Notes: generated from the sequence alone by a model not told the origin. A stretch of 37,916 nucleotides of DNA from Candidatus Omnitrophota bacterium (GCA_903959815.1 CAJBYM010000105.1:1-37916); one strand, 5' to 3'. Counted from the first letter of the stretch, positions 1 to 8,601 are shown. Made by a program: numbers and translations.

Positions 1-375
<375 letters not shown>

Positions 376-382
376 TATTTTT

Positions 383-404
383 TAAATATCCTTCGGGATG
401 TTTA
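383..404 (+). other. Spacer hairpin with UUCG tetraloop between 23S and 5S
   Basis: A 9-bp stem closed by C(TTCG)G lies in the roughly 100-base 23S-5S spacer: 383-391 pairs with 396-404, with one T-G pair. Such stable tetraloop stems commonly serve as processing or folding elements in rRNA spacers. No T-tract follows immediately, so termination here is unlikely. The function is inferred; the pairing is seen directly. Confidence 0.6.
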
Positions 405-474
405 AAAAAGTTTTGCGAATTATGGATTAAAGAAAGTGGTTCCACCCTACATTACATAATTGTTGATTAATTTT

Positions 475-590
475 TCCGGTAGCTTTGCTGAAGGGGCAAC
501 ACCCGTTCCCATTCCGAATACGGAAGTTAAGCTCTTCAAGGTCGATGGTACTGTATCCTTTGGATATGGGAGAGTAGATAGTTACCGGTT
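475..590 (+). rRNA. rrf: 5S ribosomal RNA
   Basis: The terminal helix CCGGTA (476-481) pairs with TACCGG (583-588). The conserved 5S core is present: AACACCCGTTCCCATTCCGAA around 498-518, then GAAGTTAAGCTCTTC and GATGGTACTG. The length of about 116 bases is normal. It follows the 23S gene by about 100 bases in the same orientation, so it is the distal gene of an rRNA operon. ORFs read through it on either strand are artefacts. End positions are accurate to a few bases. Confidence 0.95.
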
Positions 591-615
591 TTATTTTGCC
601 AGGGATTCCTGGCGT

Positions 616-676
616 AAATACCCCAAGAAAAACCAAATCTTTAATAAGCTTTTGGTGTTCTTGGGGTATTTTATTT
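616..676 (+). terminator. Strong terminator hairpin after 5S rRNA
   Basis: A long stem is formed by 616-629 (AAATACCCCAAGAA) pairing with 658-671, continued by ACCAAA (632-637) with TTTGGT (651-656). A T-rich stretch follows the right arm. A smaller perfect hairpin, GCCAGG-GATT-CCTGGC (598-613), lies just upstream and may assist. The position directly after 5S fits the end of an rRNA operon. Confidence 0.75.
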
Positions 677-714
677 ATAAGGAAGAAATTTTCGAGTTGA
701 ATGGCGAGTTTTTA

Positions 715-749
715 GTGAGCGCAAGCTGATTGAAGCGCCTCAATTTTTT
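715..749 (+). terminator. Possible second terminator
   Basis: GAGCGC (717-722) can pair with GCGCCTC (735-741) with one bulged base, and it is followed by AATTTTTT. This has the form of a weak intrinsic terminator and would back up the stronger hairpin at 616-676 before the DUF1566 gene's promoter. Confidence 0.4.
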
Positions 750-754
750 CATGC

Positions 755-783
755 TTGACACAGTGAATATATTCTAATACGCT
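755..783 (+). promoter_or_regulatory. Candidate promoter for the DUF1566 gene
   Basis: A perfect -35 hexamer TTGACA lies at 755-760. With 17-base spacing the -10 position is TACGCT (778-783), which is a poor match; TAATAC at 775-780 matches better but with only 14 bases of spacing. The start codon at 793 would be nearly leaderless, and no Shine-Dalgarno sequence is visible. Confidence 0.35.
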
Positions 784-792
784 TTCAACATC

Positions 793-1491
793 ATGAGATT
801 AATACACCATATAGTTGTTGCAGTTGTTCTTCTTTTTGGTTTATTTCTTGAAAGATCATTAACGATGTGTTCGGCCGCACCGGATATTTATTTGGGCGGC
901 GGGCATTTCAGTGGGTTTTATGTCAGGCCAACACCGCCTGATCCTTGCGCGAACGTGGCGGTGGGCGATCCCTGTACCAACGGTGTGTTGTACGGAGGCA
1001 GCGGGTTTACGGGCTTGGGTAGTTATAAATATATGACAACGCCTGAGGATTGTGCGCCTTTTGTTAATAATTTTACGGGCTTCACACCAAATTGTACAAG
1101 CGCTTTGGAAAACTTAATTAAATGGGCCGCGAATAATAATTTTCCGAGTGCCTCTAATGTTTCGACAGGTGTGACCAGCACGACGGCTGGCGCCAGCAAT
1201 ACTACGACCTTGGCAACAATGTATATGGATACGGATGCGGCCAGATATTGTGAGAACATGACTTATCCGCCGGGAGGGTATACAGATTGGTATTTGCCGT
1301 CTAAAGACGAGTTGCATTTGGTTCTTTATCCGATGAAGTTGGCGGGTAAGGGGAATTTTACTACATTTTGGTACTGGAGTTCCACTGAGAGCGACCCTAC
1401 AGGTGCTTATGGCGAGCATTTTAATATTGGTGACCAGGCTGGCGGTTCTAAGACGGCTAGTTGGTATGTCCGTTGCGTTCGGAGATACTGA
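793..1491 (+). CDS. Secreted DUF1566-domain protein
   Basis: The 232-residue protein has an N-terminal hydrophobic segment (about residues 5-22) that looks like a signal peptide or anchor, so the rest is probably exported. The C-terminal third carries the DUF1566 (Lcl C-terminal) signature: GGYTDWYLPSKDEL, then YWSSTES, and a closing WYVRCVRRY. The family is common on bacterial surface and secreted proteins; its biochemical role is not established. The middle (roughly residues 30-155) is Gly/Thr/Asn-rich with several cysteines (for example CANVAVGDPC), which could form disulfides outside the cytoplasm. It stands alone between a promoter-like site and a terminator at 1521-1560. No ribosome-binding site is evident before the ATG. 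Confidence 0.8.
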   Translation: MRLIHHIVVAVVLLFGLFLERSLTMCSAAPDIYLGGGHFSGFYVRPTPPDPCANVAVGDPCTNGVLYGGSGFTGLGSYKYMTTPEDCAPFVNNFTGFTPNCTSALENLIKWAANNNFPSASNVSTGVTSTTAGASNTTTLATMYMDTDAARYCENMTYPPGGYTDWYLPSKDELHLVLYPMKLAGKGNFTTFWYWSSTESDPTGAYGEHFNIGDQAGGSKTASWYVRCVRRY

Positions 1492-1520
1492 AACTCCTAA
1501 GAATGCAGGATCCTAAAATA

Positions 1521-1560
1521 AAAGCCTGTCATGAGAAATTATGACGGGTTTTTTATTTTT
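1521..1560 (+). terminator. Intrinsic terminator after the DUF1566 gene
   Basis: CCTGTCAT (1525-1532) pairs with ATGACGGG (1541-1548) around an 8-base loop, followed by TTTTTTATTTTT. This is a textbook rho-independent terminator. It starts about 30 bases after the stop codon at 1491. Confidence 0.85.
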
Positions 1561-1577
1561 GGAAGGATTCTTCCAAG
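1559..1577. repeat. Short dispersed palindromic repeat, copy 1
   Basis: TTGGAAGGATTCTTCCAAG is a 6-bp inverted repeat (TTGGAA/TTCCAA). The identical 19 bases recur 30 kb away at 31886-31904, and the core AAGGATTCTTCC recurs at 31926-31937. This copy directly follows the T-tract of a terminator. Identity over 19 bases at two intergenic sites is unlikely by chance. Confidence 0.7.
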
Positions 1578-1588
1578 AATATCCCGAA

Positions 1589-1619
1589 GGCCACCCGGGA
1601 TTTTACAAAGCCCGGGGCC
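1589..1619. other. GC-rich hairpin between convergent genes
   Basis: GGCC (1589-1592) pairs with GGCC (1616-1619) and CCGGG (1595-1599) pairs with CCCGG (1611-1615), leaving a two-base bulge. It sits between the converging DUF1566 gene and the leftward membrane-protein gene, whose stop codon is at 1630. It could end leftward transcription, but no clear T-tract follows on that strand. Confidence 0.4.
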
Positions 1620-1629
1620 GAAGAGGATT

Positions 1630-2064
1630 TCATTTTTTTGTGATGAAGGCGTATATGAAGTGTTCTTTGAACGACGGGAAGGCGAACATGGCCCAGATGC
1701 CCAATGTTAGCCATCCTATGATGGGAGTGCCGATCAAGGCGGACTTTAGAACGATGTATTCATAGTTGTGGCCTAGGAAGGTTGTAAAGATCCGAAGGAT
1801 AAAAAGAATTTGGAATAAGTGTATCCAGATAGGTGGTTTATTAAATGCGCGTAAGGCCATGGGGATCACGGTCAGACATCCCAGGAGTGCGTCAAGGATG
1901 GCAAGGATATACCAGATGATCGCAGGGTGATGGAATCTTAATAAAGTATTATAATAAAGAGATGTCCCTCCGTCGGGGCTTGTCAGTGATGTGAGGTCCC
2001 CCAGTGCAAAGATGAAGAACAGGATGATGTAGGCTTTTAATCCGAGATTGTTTGGCAATTTCAT
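1630..2064 (-). CDS. Hypothetical four-TM membrane protein
   Basis: The 144-residue protein is mostly hydrophobic, with about four membrane segments (roughly residues 8-24, 47-70, 82-98 and 110-128) and a short basic C-terminus. I do not recognise the family. It has an ordinary codon pattern, its own divergent upstream region shared with lemA, and a possible -10 sequence (TACAAT on the - strand at 2071-2076). Its end faces the DUF1566 gene. An integral inner-membrane protein is the only safe conclusion. Confidence 0.65.
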   Translation of the reverse strand: MKLPNNLGLKAYIILFFIFALGDLTSLTSPDGGTSLYYNTLLRFHHPAIIWYILAILDALLGCLTVIPMALRAFNKPPIWIHLFQILFILRIFTTFLGHNYEYIVLKSALIGTPIIGWLTLGIWAMFAFPSFKEHFIYAFITKK

Positions 2065-2070
2065 AACCTT

Positions 2071-2093
2071 ATTGTAGAATAGAGAACATTCTA
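2071..2093 (-). promoter_or_regulatory. Possible divergent promoter/operator
   Basis: In the 72-base gap between the leftward membrane protein and lemA there is a -10-like TACAAT on the - strand (2071-2076) and an inverted repeat TAGAAT (2075-2080)/ATTCTA (2088-2093). Neither has a convincing -35 partner, so this is a weak call. Confidence 0.25.
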
Positions 2094-2136
2094 AAAGAGA
2101 AATAAATTTTGTTTTTTACAAAATAGGAGGTTTTAC

Positions 2137-2691
2137 ATGATGACATTATGGATCGTATTAGGTGCTGTGGTGGTTGTTGCACTCATGTTGATTGGGACCT
2201 ACAACGGCTTGGTGCAGTTAAGGGTTAGTGTGCAGAATGGCTGGTCGCAGATTGATGTGCAATTGAAGCGCCGTCATGATCTTATTCCGAATTTGGTTGA
2301 AACGGCCAAAGGGTATATGGCGCATGAGCGTGGCACACTTGAGAGTGTGACCAAGGCACGACAGATGGCTGTTGACGCATCCAGTATTAAGGATAAACTT
2401 GCGGCGGAGAATATGCTCACGTCGACACTTCGCAGTCTTATGGCTGTGTCTGAGAATTATCCGAATCTTAAGGCAGATCAGACGATGCTTCGCCTTCAGG
2501 AAGAATTGACGTCCACAGAAAACAAGATCAGTTTTGCACGTCAGTATTATAACGATGAGGTGAATCGTTTGAACGCAGCGGTGCAGTCATTCCCATCTAA
2601 TGTTATTGCGGCACAGTTCGGATTTAAGAATGCGGAGTTTTTTGAGGTTGAAGTTCCTGAAGAGCGCACGGTTCCTCAGGTAAAATTTTAA
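2137..2691 (+). CDS. lemA: LemA family protein
   Basis: The 184-residue protein has one N-terminal membrane anchor (about residues 5-25) followed by long helices, as in LemA proteins. Family-typical stretches are visible: YNGLVQLRVSVQNGWSQIDVQLKRRHDLIPNLVETAKGY split across residues 23-61, then FARQYYNDEVNRLNAAVQSFPSN and a terminal FFEVEVPEE. An AGGAGG ribosome-binding site precedes the ATG. It is followed after 18 bases by an M48 protease, and LemA-M48/HtpX pairs are a common arrangement in bacteria. The molecular role is not settled; a partner or substrate-presenting role for the protease is inference. Confidence 0.93.
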   Translation: MMTLWIVLGAVVVVALMLIGTYNGLVQLRVSVQNGWSQIDVQLKRRHDLIPNLVETAKGYMAHERGTLESVTKARQMAVDASSIKDKLAAENMLTSTLRSLMAVSENYPNLKADQTMLRLQEELTSTENKISFARQYYNDEVNRLNAAVQSFPSNVIAAQFGFKNAEFFEVEVPEERTVPQVKF

Positions 2692-2709
2692 TAGCGGCAG
2701 GCGCTAGTC

Positions 2710-4320
2710 ATGCCGTTCTCATTTACGCAAATAGAGCAGGAAAAGTCCAACACGATAAAATTCTCGTTGGCTTTTCTGCTCTTTTTTTATTTTCTCTCCG
2801 CACTTATTCTAGTTTATTTTACCAAGGCATATTTCTATTTTTCATCATTGGATAGTACGGCCCTCATGGCCCCTGTATGGCCTTCCCTTGACGGAGCTAC
2901 GGTGGGGTGGACGTTTGTCGGTTCTTTATTGGCAGGTGGGATCCATTGGCAGTTTTCGCAAAACGCCTTGATCGACAGCGTGATCCAGATGATGAGTGCA
3001 CGCAAGGTTGATCCCGACAAGCATGGAGAAAGGGTTTTTCAGAATGTTGTTGAAGAGGCGGGGGTTGCAACAGGTGGTAAATATCGCATCGAGCCCTATA
3101 TTATTCCAACGGCCGCGATGAATGCATTTGCATTGCAGGATTTTAAAGGACGGTGCATCATCGGTATAACCGAAGGTCTTTTAAAGAGGCTTAATCGTGA
3201 ACAGCTTGAGGCTGTTGTTGCGCATGAGGCCGGGCATATCGCATCCGGCGATTGCCTTGAAACGACAACGACCAGTGCTCTTTTTAAGACGTTTGATAAT
3301 ATTTGTGATACGACTTTGAGGCTTATGATGTCTTCTGGTCGGGTAGGGCTTGTCGGGGCTTCTTTTTCTAGTAATCGGGATTCACGTCGTGGGGGTGATG
3401 GGCGGTTGGCTTTGTTCTTTTTAATGCTTTTTATTCTAGCCTCGATATTGCGATTCATTGGTTTCCTGGGAGCGATGTTCATTTCACGCGAGCGTGAATA
3501 CCGGGCTGATGCTATGTCGGCGAAGCTCACCCGAAATCCTATGGCACTTGCTGAGGCGTTGCGCATCATCGATGGTCGTTGGAAAGGGGCGGGTTTGCCC
3601 GGAGATAGGATGGAGGCGATCTTTATTTCGAATCCGCGCAGGAATGATCTTGAACAAAGGTCTAATTTTATTGCTGATATTTTTACGACACATCCTCCCA
3701 TTGAAAAACGTATTGCTGTTCTTTTGAATATGGCGCACGGGACGCAGAGAGATCTTGATGCAGCCGTTGAACAAGCACAGGCGCGCTATGAAACGCTGAA
3801 TCCCGTTCTTCCTCAGGATCAATCTCAGGTGCAAAAGGATCCTTTGGCGTCTGTGCGCGGGCCTTTGGGGCCGATCATGATGCCGCTGCCGGCGATGGGC
3901 GTTGTTTTAAAGGATCATTGCCCGCGTTGCCATGTTCCATTGATACAGGAGTCTTATGAGGGAACGCCGATCTTGAAATGTTTAACGTGTCAGGGTGTTC
4001 TGATCAAGGAAATGGATGTTCTTGAGATCGTGCATAAACGTGAAGAAAAGTTTAATGATCATGTTGTTGAAATGGGGCAGCTTATTCGCCGTCAGATCAA
4101 GCCCATGAAACAAAATCCGTTCGACAGTGTCTTTGATGAAAAGAGCATTGTTTGCCCGTCATGTCTTGATAATGTGCATCGGATGCACCGTCGTTTTGTT
4201 AGCCCTCAGTTTCCCATTGAAGTTGATAAGTGCCGCAGTTGCAAGCGCGTGTGGTTTGATAAAGACGAGCTTGAAGCGCTGCAGTATCTTTATGAGCTGG
4301 ATCATCCTGTTGCGGCATAA
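2710..4320 (+). CDS. M48 (HtpX-like) membrane zinc protease with C-terminal zinc ribbons
   Basis: The 536-residue protein has membrane segments near residues 17-40, 62-80 and 235-255. The M48 active site HEAGH is at residues 172-176, with the third zinc ligand E263 in the EYRAD motif, so it should be a membrane-bound zinc endopeptidase acting at the cytoplasmic face. Unlike standard HtpX (about 290 residues), it continues into a long C-terminal region with four CxxC pairs (C404/407, C424/427, C482/485, C508/511) arranged as two zf-TFIIB-type ribbons, the second ending in VWFDKDELEAL. It follows lemA directly and is probably co-transcribed. Envelope quality control is the likely role; the ribbons may bind protein or nucleic acid. 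The start codon lacks a good Shine-Dalgarno sequence. Confidence 0.9.
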   Translation: MPFSFTQIEQEKSNTIKFSLAFLLFFYFLSALILVYFTKAYFYFSSLDSTALMAPVWPSLDGATVGWTFVGSLLAGGIHWQFSQNALIDSVIQMMSARKVDPDKHGERVFQNVVEEAGVATGGKYRIEPYIIPTAAMNAFALQDFKGRCIIGITEGLLKRLNREQLEAVVAHEAGHIASGDCLETTTTSALFKTFDNICDTTLRLMMSSGRVGLVGASFSSNRDSRRGGDGRLALFFLMLFILASILRFIGFLGAMFISREREYRADAMSAKLTRNPMALAEALRIIDGRWKGAGLPGDRMEAIFISNPRRNDLEQRSNFIADIFTTHPPIEKRIAVLLNMAHGTQRDLDAAVEQAQARYETLNPVLPQDQSQVQKDPLASVRGPLGPIMMPLPAMGVVLKDHCPRCHVPLIQESYEGTPILKCLTCQGVLIKEMDVLEIVHKREEKFNDHVVEMGQLIRRQIKPMKQNPFDSVFDEKSIVCPSCLDNVHRMHRRFVSPQFPIEVDKCRSCKRVWFDKDELEALQYLYELDHPVAA

Positions 4321-4353
4321 GTTGAAAGCGTGTGGTTTGACCTCTGGCACATT

Positions 4354-4376
4354 GTAGCCGCGAATTAGAGAGCGGC
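4354..4376 (+). terminator. Hairpin between the protease gene and recG
   Basis: GTAGCCGC (4354-4361) pairs with GCGGCTTAC (4372-4380) with one bulged base and a 10-base loop, followed by ATTTTTATG. It could be a weak terminator separating lemA-protease from recG. If recG starts at 4474, the gap to the protease gene is about 150 bases, leaving room for a promoter. Confidence 0.4.
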
Positions 4377-4473
4377 TTACATTTTTATGAGGAAAAGAAG
4401 CTCTCTGTTGAGCGGCGGAAATGTGCCGGAGTCAAACCTTGACACGCTTTTAAATATTAAGAAATTGAGTTTT

Positions 4474-6546
4474 ATGGATCTGTCGCAATATTCTGTCCAG
4501 TATTTAAAAGGTGTGGGTCCTGCGCGCGCAAAGTTGTTTGAGAATCTTGGTGTGCGTACGGTCGAGGATCTGCTTTATTTCTTTCCCCGTCGCTATGAAG
4601 ACCGTAGTAAATTGACCCCGATCGACCAGCTCAAGCCTGGTGAGGTGTATACGATCAGCGGTGAGATCCTGGATAAAGACGGCCGGCGTACGTTCTATAA
4701 CAAAAAGCATGTGTTTGAGGCCGAGGTGGGCGATGATCAGTCGCGTGTGCATTGCGTCTGGTTCAATCAGCCTTATTTGGACAATTATCTTCATGTGGGC
4801 GAAAAGGTCGTTCTACATGGGCGGGTAGATATGTTTAAAGGCCGACTTCAGCTTATATCACCTGAATATGAGATCATTTCAAAAGAAGACGAGACACTTA
4901 GTATGGGACGTATTGTTCCTATTTATCCGTTGACCAAGGGGATGGGGCAGAGATATCTCCGGAAGCTGGTCGCGGGTGCATTGGAGCATCGTGCTAAAGA
5001 TATCGTCGATGTTATCCCTTCCATTGTCCTTGAGCGTCAGCATTTAAGGCCTATTGCGCAGAGCATCGCTCAATTACATTTTCCTGACAATGAGGCAGCG
5101 CAGGAGCAGGCCAATACGCGCATTTCATTTGAAGAGTTCTTCTTTTTCCAGATCTGCGTTATCTTGCGGCGCATGAACATGGCCCAGAAGAAAGGATTCG
5201 CGCATAAGATCCCGCCAGGGGTTGACGCGCGTTTTGTCCAATTATTCTCGTTTGCGCTCACTTCAGCTCAGAAGAAAGTTATGGCTGAGATCAGGGGTGA
5301 TATGGAAAACAAACGCCCTATGCTCAGGTTGTTGCAGGGTGATGTTGGCTGTGGCAAGACCGTGGTTGCGCTTTTTGGGTGCTTACTCTCATTTTTAAAT
5401 GGCAAGCAATCTGCGATCATGGCCCCGACGGAGATCCTGGCGGAACAGCATTTTAGGACCCTGATCAAACATTTTGGGCGTTCATCTTTCGGCAAAATGC
5501 GGGTGGCTTTACTCAACAGTGCGCTTAAGAAAAAAGACCGCGATGCTTTGTATGAAGCTATAGCAAAGGGCGAGGTAGATGTCGTGGTCGGGACGCATGC
5601 GCTTATTGAGGAGGGGGTCAAGTTCAAGGCATTAAGTTATGTGGTTGTGGATGAACAGCACAAATTTGGTGTCAAGCAACGCGCGTTATTGTCGTCCAAG
5701 GGGCAGAACCCGGATGTGCTTGTTATGACGGCAACGCCTATTCCAAGGACATTGTGCTTGACGCTTTATGGGGACCTTGATGTGTCGATCATCGATGAGA
5801 AACCCAAGGGGCGCGGTGCGATCAAGACATATCATTTTGTGGGTGAGCAGGCGGACGGTGTTTATAAACGTGTGGCAGAATGGGTTAGTAAGGGAACGCA
5901 GGCGTATATTGTTTATCCTATCATTGAAGAATCAGAGGCGCTTGATCTTAAAGCTGCAACAGATATGTATGCACATTTCCAGAAGAATGAATTTAAGAAA
6001 CTTCGGGTAGGACTGATCCATGGTCGTTTGCCGCGTGAAGAGGCGCGTCAGGTGATGGATAAGTTCCAGAAACATGAGCTGGATATTCTGGTGACAACGA
6101 CGGTGCTTGAGGTTGGAATCGATGTGCCGAATGCGAATGTCATGGTCATCGAACATGCGGAGCGTTTTGGTCTTTCCCAATTGCATCAATTGAGAGGTCG
6201 TATTGGTCGCAGTGAAAAGAGTGCGATTTGTATTCTGCTGGGAGACCCTCAGACGGAGGATGGCAAGAAGCGCGTTGACGCTTTGATAAAAACTACCAAT
6301 GGTTTCAAGATTGCGGAACAGGACCTTGAGATCCGCGGGCCGGGGCAGTATTTTGGTCGTCATCAGCACGGATTAAATGAGCTCAAGGTGGTTAATCCAT
6401 TGACGCAACTGCACGTACTTGAAGCCGCGCGCAAGGAAGCTATTGTCATTGTTAAAGAAGACCCGTTGTTAAAGGCATACCCCATAGTCCGTGATACTAT
6501 TCATAAGCGTTATCCGGAATATCTGGAAAGAGTATTGGCAGGGTAA
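4474..6546 (+). CDS. recG: ATP-dependent DNA helicase RecG
   Basis: RecG remodels stalled replication forks and Holliday junctions. The ATG at 4474 gives 690 residues, close to E. coli RecG (693), and places VQYLKGVGPARAKLF at the N-terminus as expected. An in-frame ATG at 4387 would add 29 residues that do not look like the family; neither start has a strong ribosome-binding site. The order is an N-terminal wedge/OB-fold region (YEDRSKLTPI, VHCVWFNQPY), Walker A GDVGCGKT at residues 289-296, the Walker B DEQH box at about 393-396, TATPIPRTL, and QLRGRIGRS near 572-580. The following gene starts 7 bases after its stop. Confidence 0.97.
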   Translation: MDLSQYSVQYLKGVGPARAKLFENLGVRTVEDLLYFFPRRYEDRSKLTPIDQLKPGEVYTISGEILDKDGRRTFYNKKHVFEAEVGDDQSRVHCVWFNQPYLDNYLHVGEKVVLHGRVDMFKGRLQLISPEYEIISKEDETLSMGRIVPIYPLTKGMGQRYLRKLVAGALEHRAKDIVDVIPSIVLERQHLRPIAQSIAQLHFPDNEAAQEQANTRISFEEFFFFQICVILRRMNMAQKKGFAHKIPPGVDARFVQLFSFALTSAQKKVMAEIRGDMENKRPMLRLLQGDVGCGKTVVALFGCLLSFLNGKQSAIMAPTEILAEQHFRTLIKHFGRSSFGKMRVALLNSALKKKDRDALYEAIAKGEVDVVVGTHALIEEGVKFKALSYVVVDEQHKFGVKQRALLSSKGQNPDVLVMTATPIPRTLCLTLYGDLDVSIIDEKPKGRGAIKTYHFVGEQADGVYKRVAEWVSKGTQAYIVYPIIEESEALDLKAATDMYAHFQKNEFKKLRVGLIHGRLPREEARQVMDKFQKHELDILVTTTVLEVGIDVPNANVMVIEHAERFGLSQLHQLRGRIGRSEKSAICILLGDPQTEDGKKRVDALIKTTNGFKIAEQDLEIRGPGQYFGRHQHGLNELKVVNPLTQLHVLEAARKEAIVIVKEDPLLKAYPIVRDTIHKRYPEYLERVLAG

Positions 6547-6553
6547 GGATATT

Positions 6554-7282
6554 ATGGCTTTTGAACCGATCAATCTGGTCAAGACAGGATTTCCAACGTC
6601 AAATCTGTTCAATTATTTGCCTAGATTTGAAGAGATCTATTATCAGGGTAATCCCATCGACCGTGTGCAGCTGTTCAAGGCCGTGCGGGAGGGGCAGTCG
6701 TGCAAACTTCTGGCTGTTACGATCATTCGTAAGGATGAGGATTTCTTATGGGATTCGACCAAAGATCTGTTGGACCGTTCCGTTAAGGATGCGGCATTTA
6801 TGATGCGGGGTATTTATACGTTTGACCTGTTGACGTTTGATGTTCATAAGGAGACGGAGTCTTTTAATTGCAAAGAATTAAGTCAGCTATTGTTCAACTC
6901 TTCATTGAGGCTCAAGCCTGGCGAGCAGATGCTGATCAAATACTCGTCGGTTTATGGCATGCTTCAGAAGATGGTCGATGAATCATGGGGCAAGATCATC
7001 TTTAAGACGGCAGTTGAGCTTTTTAATGATAAACCAAATTTTCTTTTTGCTTTGGTCAGTAAGATCTTAAAGACTGTTGAATTTGCACATGAGCCGGTCA
7101 TGGTTCTGGTCAATGATCTGAGTACATATCCGCTTCATGATCCTCAGAATGAAAAACAGAAAATGTTCTTGGATGATCTGATCGCCGGACAGGCAAAGAA
7201 CAGCATTGAATTTCCACCTGAGGTCTATATTCAGGATCAGCGTGGTGTGAGGGAATTATTTTCAGGAACTGTCGTTACGTGA
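6554..7282 (+). CDS. Hypothetical protein downstream of recG
   Basis: This 242-residue protein is not recognised. The ATG at 6554 is chosen because AAGGA lies just upstream and because an upstream in-frame ATG would overlap recG. It has no signal peptide or obvious membrane segment and a mixed alpha/beta composition, so it is probably cytosolic. It starts 7 bases after recG and is likely co-transcribed with it and with the membrane and TPR genes downstream. Codon use matches its neighbours. Confidence 0.75.
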   Translation: MAFEPINLVKTGFPTSNLFNYLPRFEEIYYQGNPIDRVQLFKAVREGQSCKLLAVTIIRKDEDFLWDSTKDLLDRSVKDAAFMMRGIYTFDLLTFDVHKETESFNCKELSQLLFNSSLRLKPGEQMLIKYSSVYGMLQKMVDESWGKIIFKTAVELFNDKPNFLFALVSKILKTVEFAHEPVMVLVNDLSTYPLHDPQNEKQKMFLDDLIAGQAKNSIEFPPEVYIQDQRGVRELFSGTVVT

Positions 7283-7349
7283 GGAAAGATGTATTTCAGA
7301 ATTTATCGATATGGTTGTCTGATCAACAACGAGTGGAGGGATGTGCCAT

Positions 7350-7943
7350 ATGTTGATTGAATGGGTTGCATTCTTGTTGACCGTTCTTTGCGCGGTGGTT
7401 TTTCGCTGGGAAGCCCGGGATCTCATTTGGGGTTTGTGGCTCTCCAGCTTTTGTGTAGGGTATGCTTTGATCGTGCGGGTGATCCTCGGTGCGATCCTGG
7501 ATCGTCCAAAAATAATTCCGCTTGCTTTGGCTTTGGGTGGCGGCGCATTCATGCTTATATTTTTTACATTTCACTTTGGCATGTTTCATTTTGTTCACAG
7601 CGTTTTTCTTAGTCTCTTTTTTCCATTGCTTCCTAAGACGGACAATGGATTGCCGAATGTGTTCTTGTTGGCTTTAACAGCGATGAAATGTTATTGGCCT
7701 GTGGTTCTGGGGAGCCTTGTGGTGAAGTGGCCGGACTTTCAGATGGCTAAGCTGGACTTAAAGAAAGCTGGAGAGCTGATGACCAAGCCTTATGCGAGCG
7801 TGGTTAAGATCCATATGCTGATCTTTATATTTGCGGGCATGTCATTTGTGCATATTGATCGTTTTGCGATTTATCCGATCATGGCGGTTTTCTTTTTTCC
7901 TATTGAGAATCTTTTGAAGAAGAAAGAAAATCCTTTGTCATGA
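7350..7943 (+). CDS. DUF6498-like integral membrane protein
   Basis: The 197-residue protein has about six membrane segments. Its histidine-rich membrane stretch FTFHFGMFHFVHSVFLSLFF (about residues 71-90) resembles DUF6498 proteins; this family assignment is from memory of the motif and is moderate. The ATG at 7350 is preferred over the one at 7341 because GGAGGG (7335-7340) is then properly spaced. Its stop overlaps the next gene's ATG as ATGA, which suggests translational coupling with the TPR protein. Function unknown; the membrane histidines could bind metal or haem. Confidence 0.75.
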   Translation: MLIEWVAFLLTVLCAVVFRWEARDLIWGLWLSSFCVGYALIVRVILGAILDRPKIIPLALALGGGAFMLIFFTFHFGMFHFVHSVFLSLFFPLLPKTDNGLPNVFLLALTAMKCYWPVVLGSLVVKWPDFQMAKLDLKKAGELMTKPYASVVKIHMLIFIFAGMSFVHIDRFAIYPIMAVFFFPIENLLKKKENPLS

Positions 7944-8536
7944 ACCATCCTGCCTTTACTCAATTTAGGCGTCTTATCGATGCGGCCATTACCTTCAACG
8001 ATCTTGTTTCTGCGAAGAAGTTCATAGCTCAGGGGCTTCAGCTTGCTCAGCAGAAAGAGTGCCTGGGTGAAATGATGTATTTCAGGGCTCAGGCTGCGAT
8101 CGTTGATGAGAGTTTTATGGAAGCTCTTGTTTATCTTGATAAGGCCATTGCGTATAATCCGGCGGATGGTGCCGCGTATAATGATAAGGCTTTGTGTTTG
8201 TCAGAGCTTGGTCGTATTGAAGGGGTTTTGGAGCTTTTTGATAAGGGCATTGAGGTTGAATCGGACTATGCAACGATCCATCATAATAAAGGTTGGTTTT
8301 TAAATAAAACAGGTCAGCATGAAGCGGCTTTAGCCTGTTTTCGTAAGGCGCTTGAGATCGAACCAGGTCGTGCGGTCACTTATGAAAACATGGCGAATAC
8401 CTATGAAAATATGGGGTGTAAGGATGAAGCTATAAGGTGTTATAAAGATGCTTTAAAATCGACACAACATGTTTTTGTGGCTATAAAAGATCAGATTCGT
8501 TTTCAGATCAAGCGGTTAGAAAAAAAGGCGCCTTGA
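7940..8536 (+). CDS. TPR-repeat protein
   Basis: The 198-residue protein contains about four tetratricopeptide repeats from residue 20 to 190, for example the stretches with ALVYLDKAIAYNPADGAAYN and AALACFRKALEIEPGRAVTY. TPR proteins are protein-protein interaction scaffolds. It has no signal peptide, so it probably acts in the cytoplasm. Its start overlaps the stop of the upstream membrane protein by four bases, suggesting that the two are partners. Confidence 0.88.
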   Translation: MNHPAFTQFRRLIDAAITFNDLVSAKKFIAQGLQLAQQKECLGEMMYFRAQAAIVDESFMEALVYLDKAIAYNPADGAAYNDKALCLSELGRIEGVLELFDKGIEVESDYATIHHNKGWFLNKTGQHEAALACFRKALEIEPGRAVTYENMANTYENMGCKDEAIRCYKDALKSTQHVFVAIKDQIRFQIKRLEKKAP

Positions 8537-8561
8537 TTTTTATGATTATAAAATATAATTT

Positions 8562-8570
8562 TGGTATAAT
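8562..8570 (+). promoter_or_regulatory. Extended -10 promoter for the small gene at 8602
   Basis: TGGTATAAT (8562-8570) is a perfect -10 hexamer with the TGn extension, which can function without a strong -35. A second TATAAT at 8554-8559 pairs with TTGATT (8533-8538) at 15-base spacing. The surrounding 60 bases are very AT-rich. Transcription would begin near 8577, about 25 bases before the ATG. Confidence 0.65.
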
Positions 8571-8601
8571 ATTTTAACATTGAAATAAAAGGGAGGGGTT
8601 T

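Noticed and set aside
7289-7360. A 23-codon ORF (MYFRIYRYGCLINNEWRDVPYVD) before the DUF6498-like gene.
   Set aside because: Its ribosome-binding spacing is poor and it mostly overlaps the downstream start; chance is the simpler explanation.
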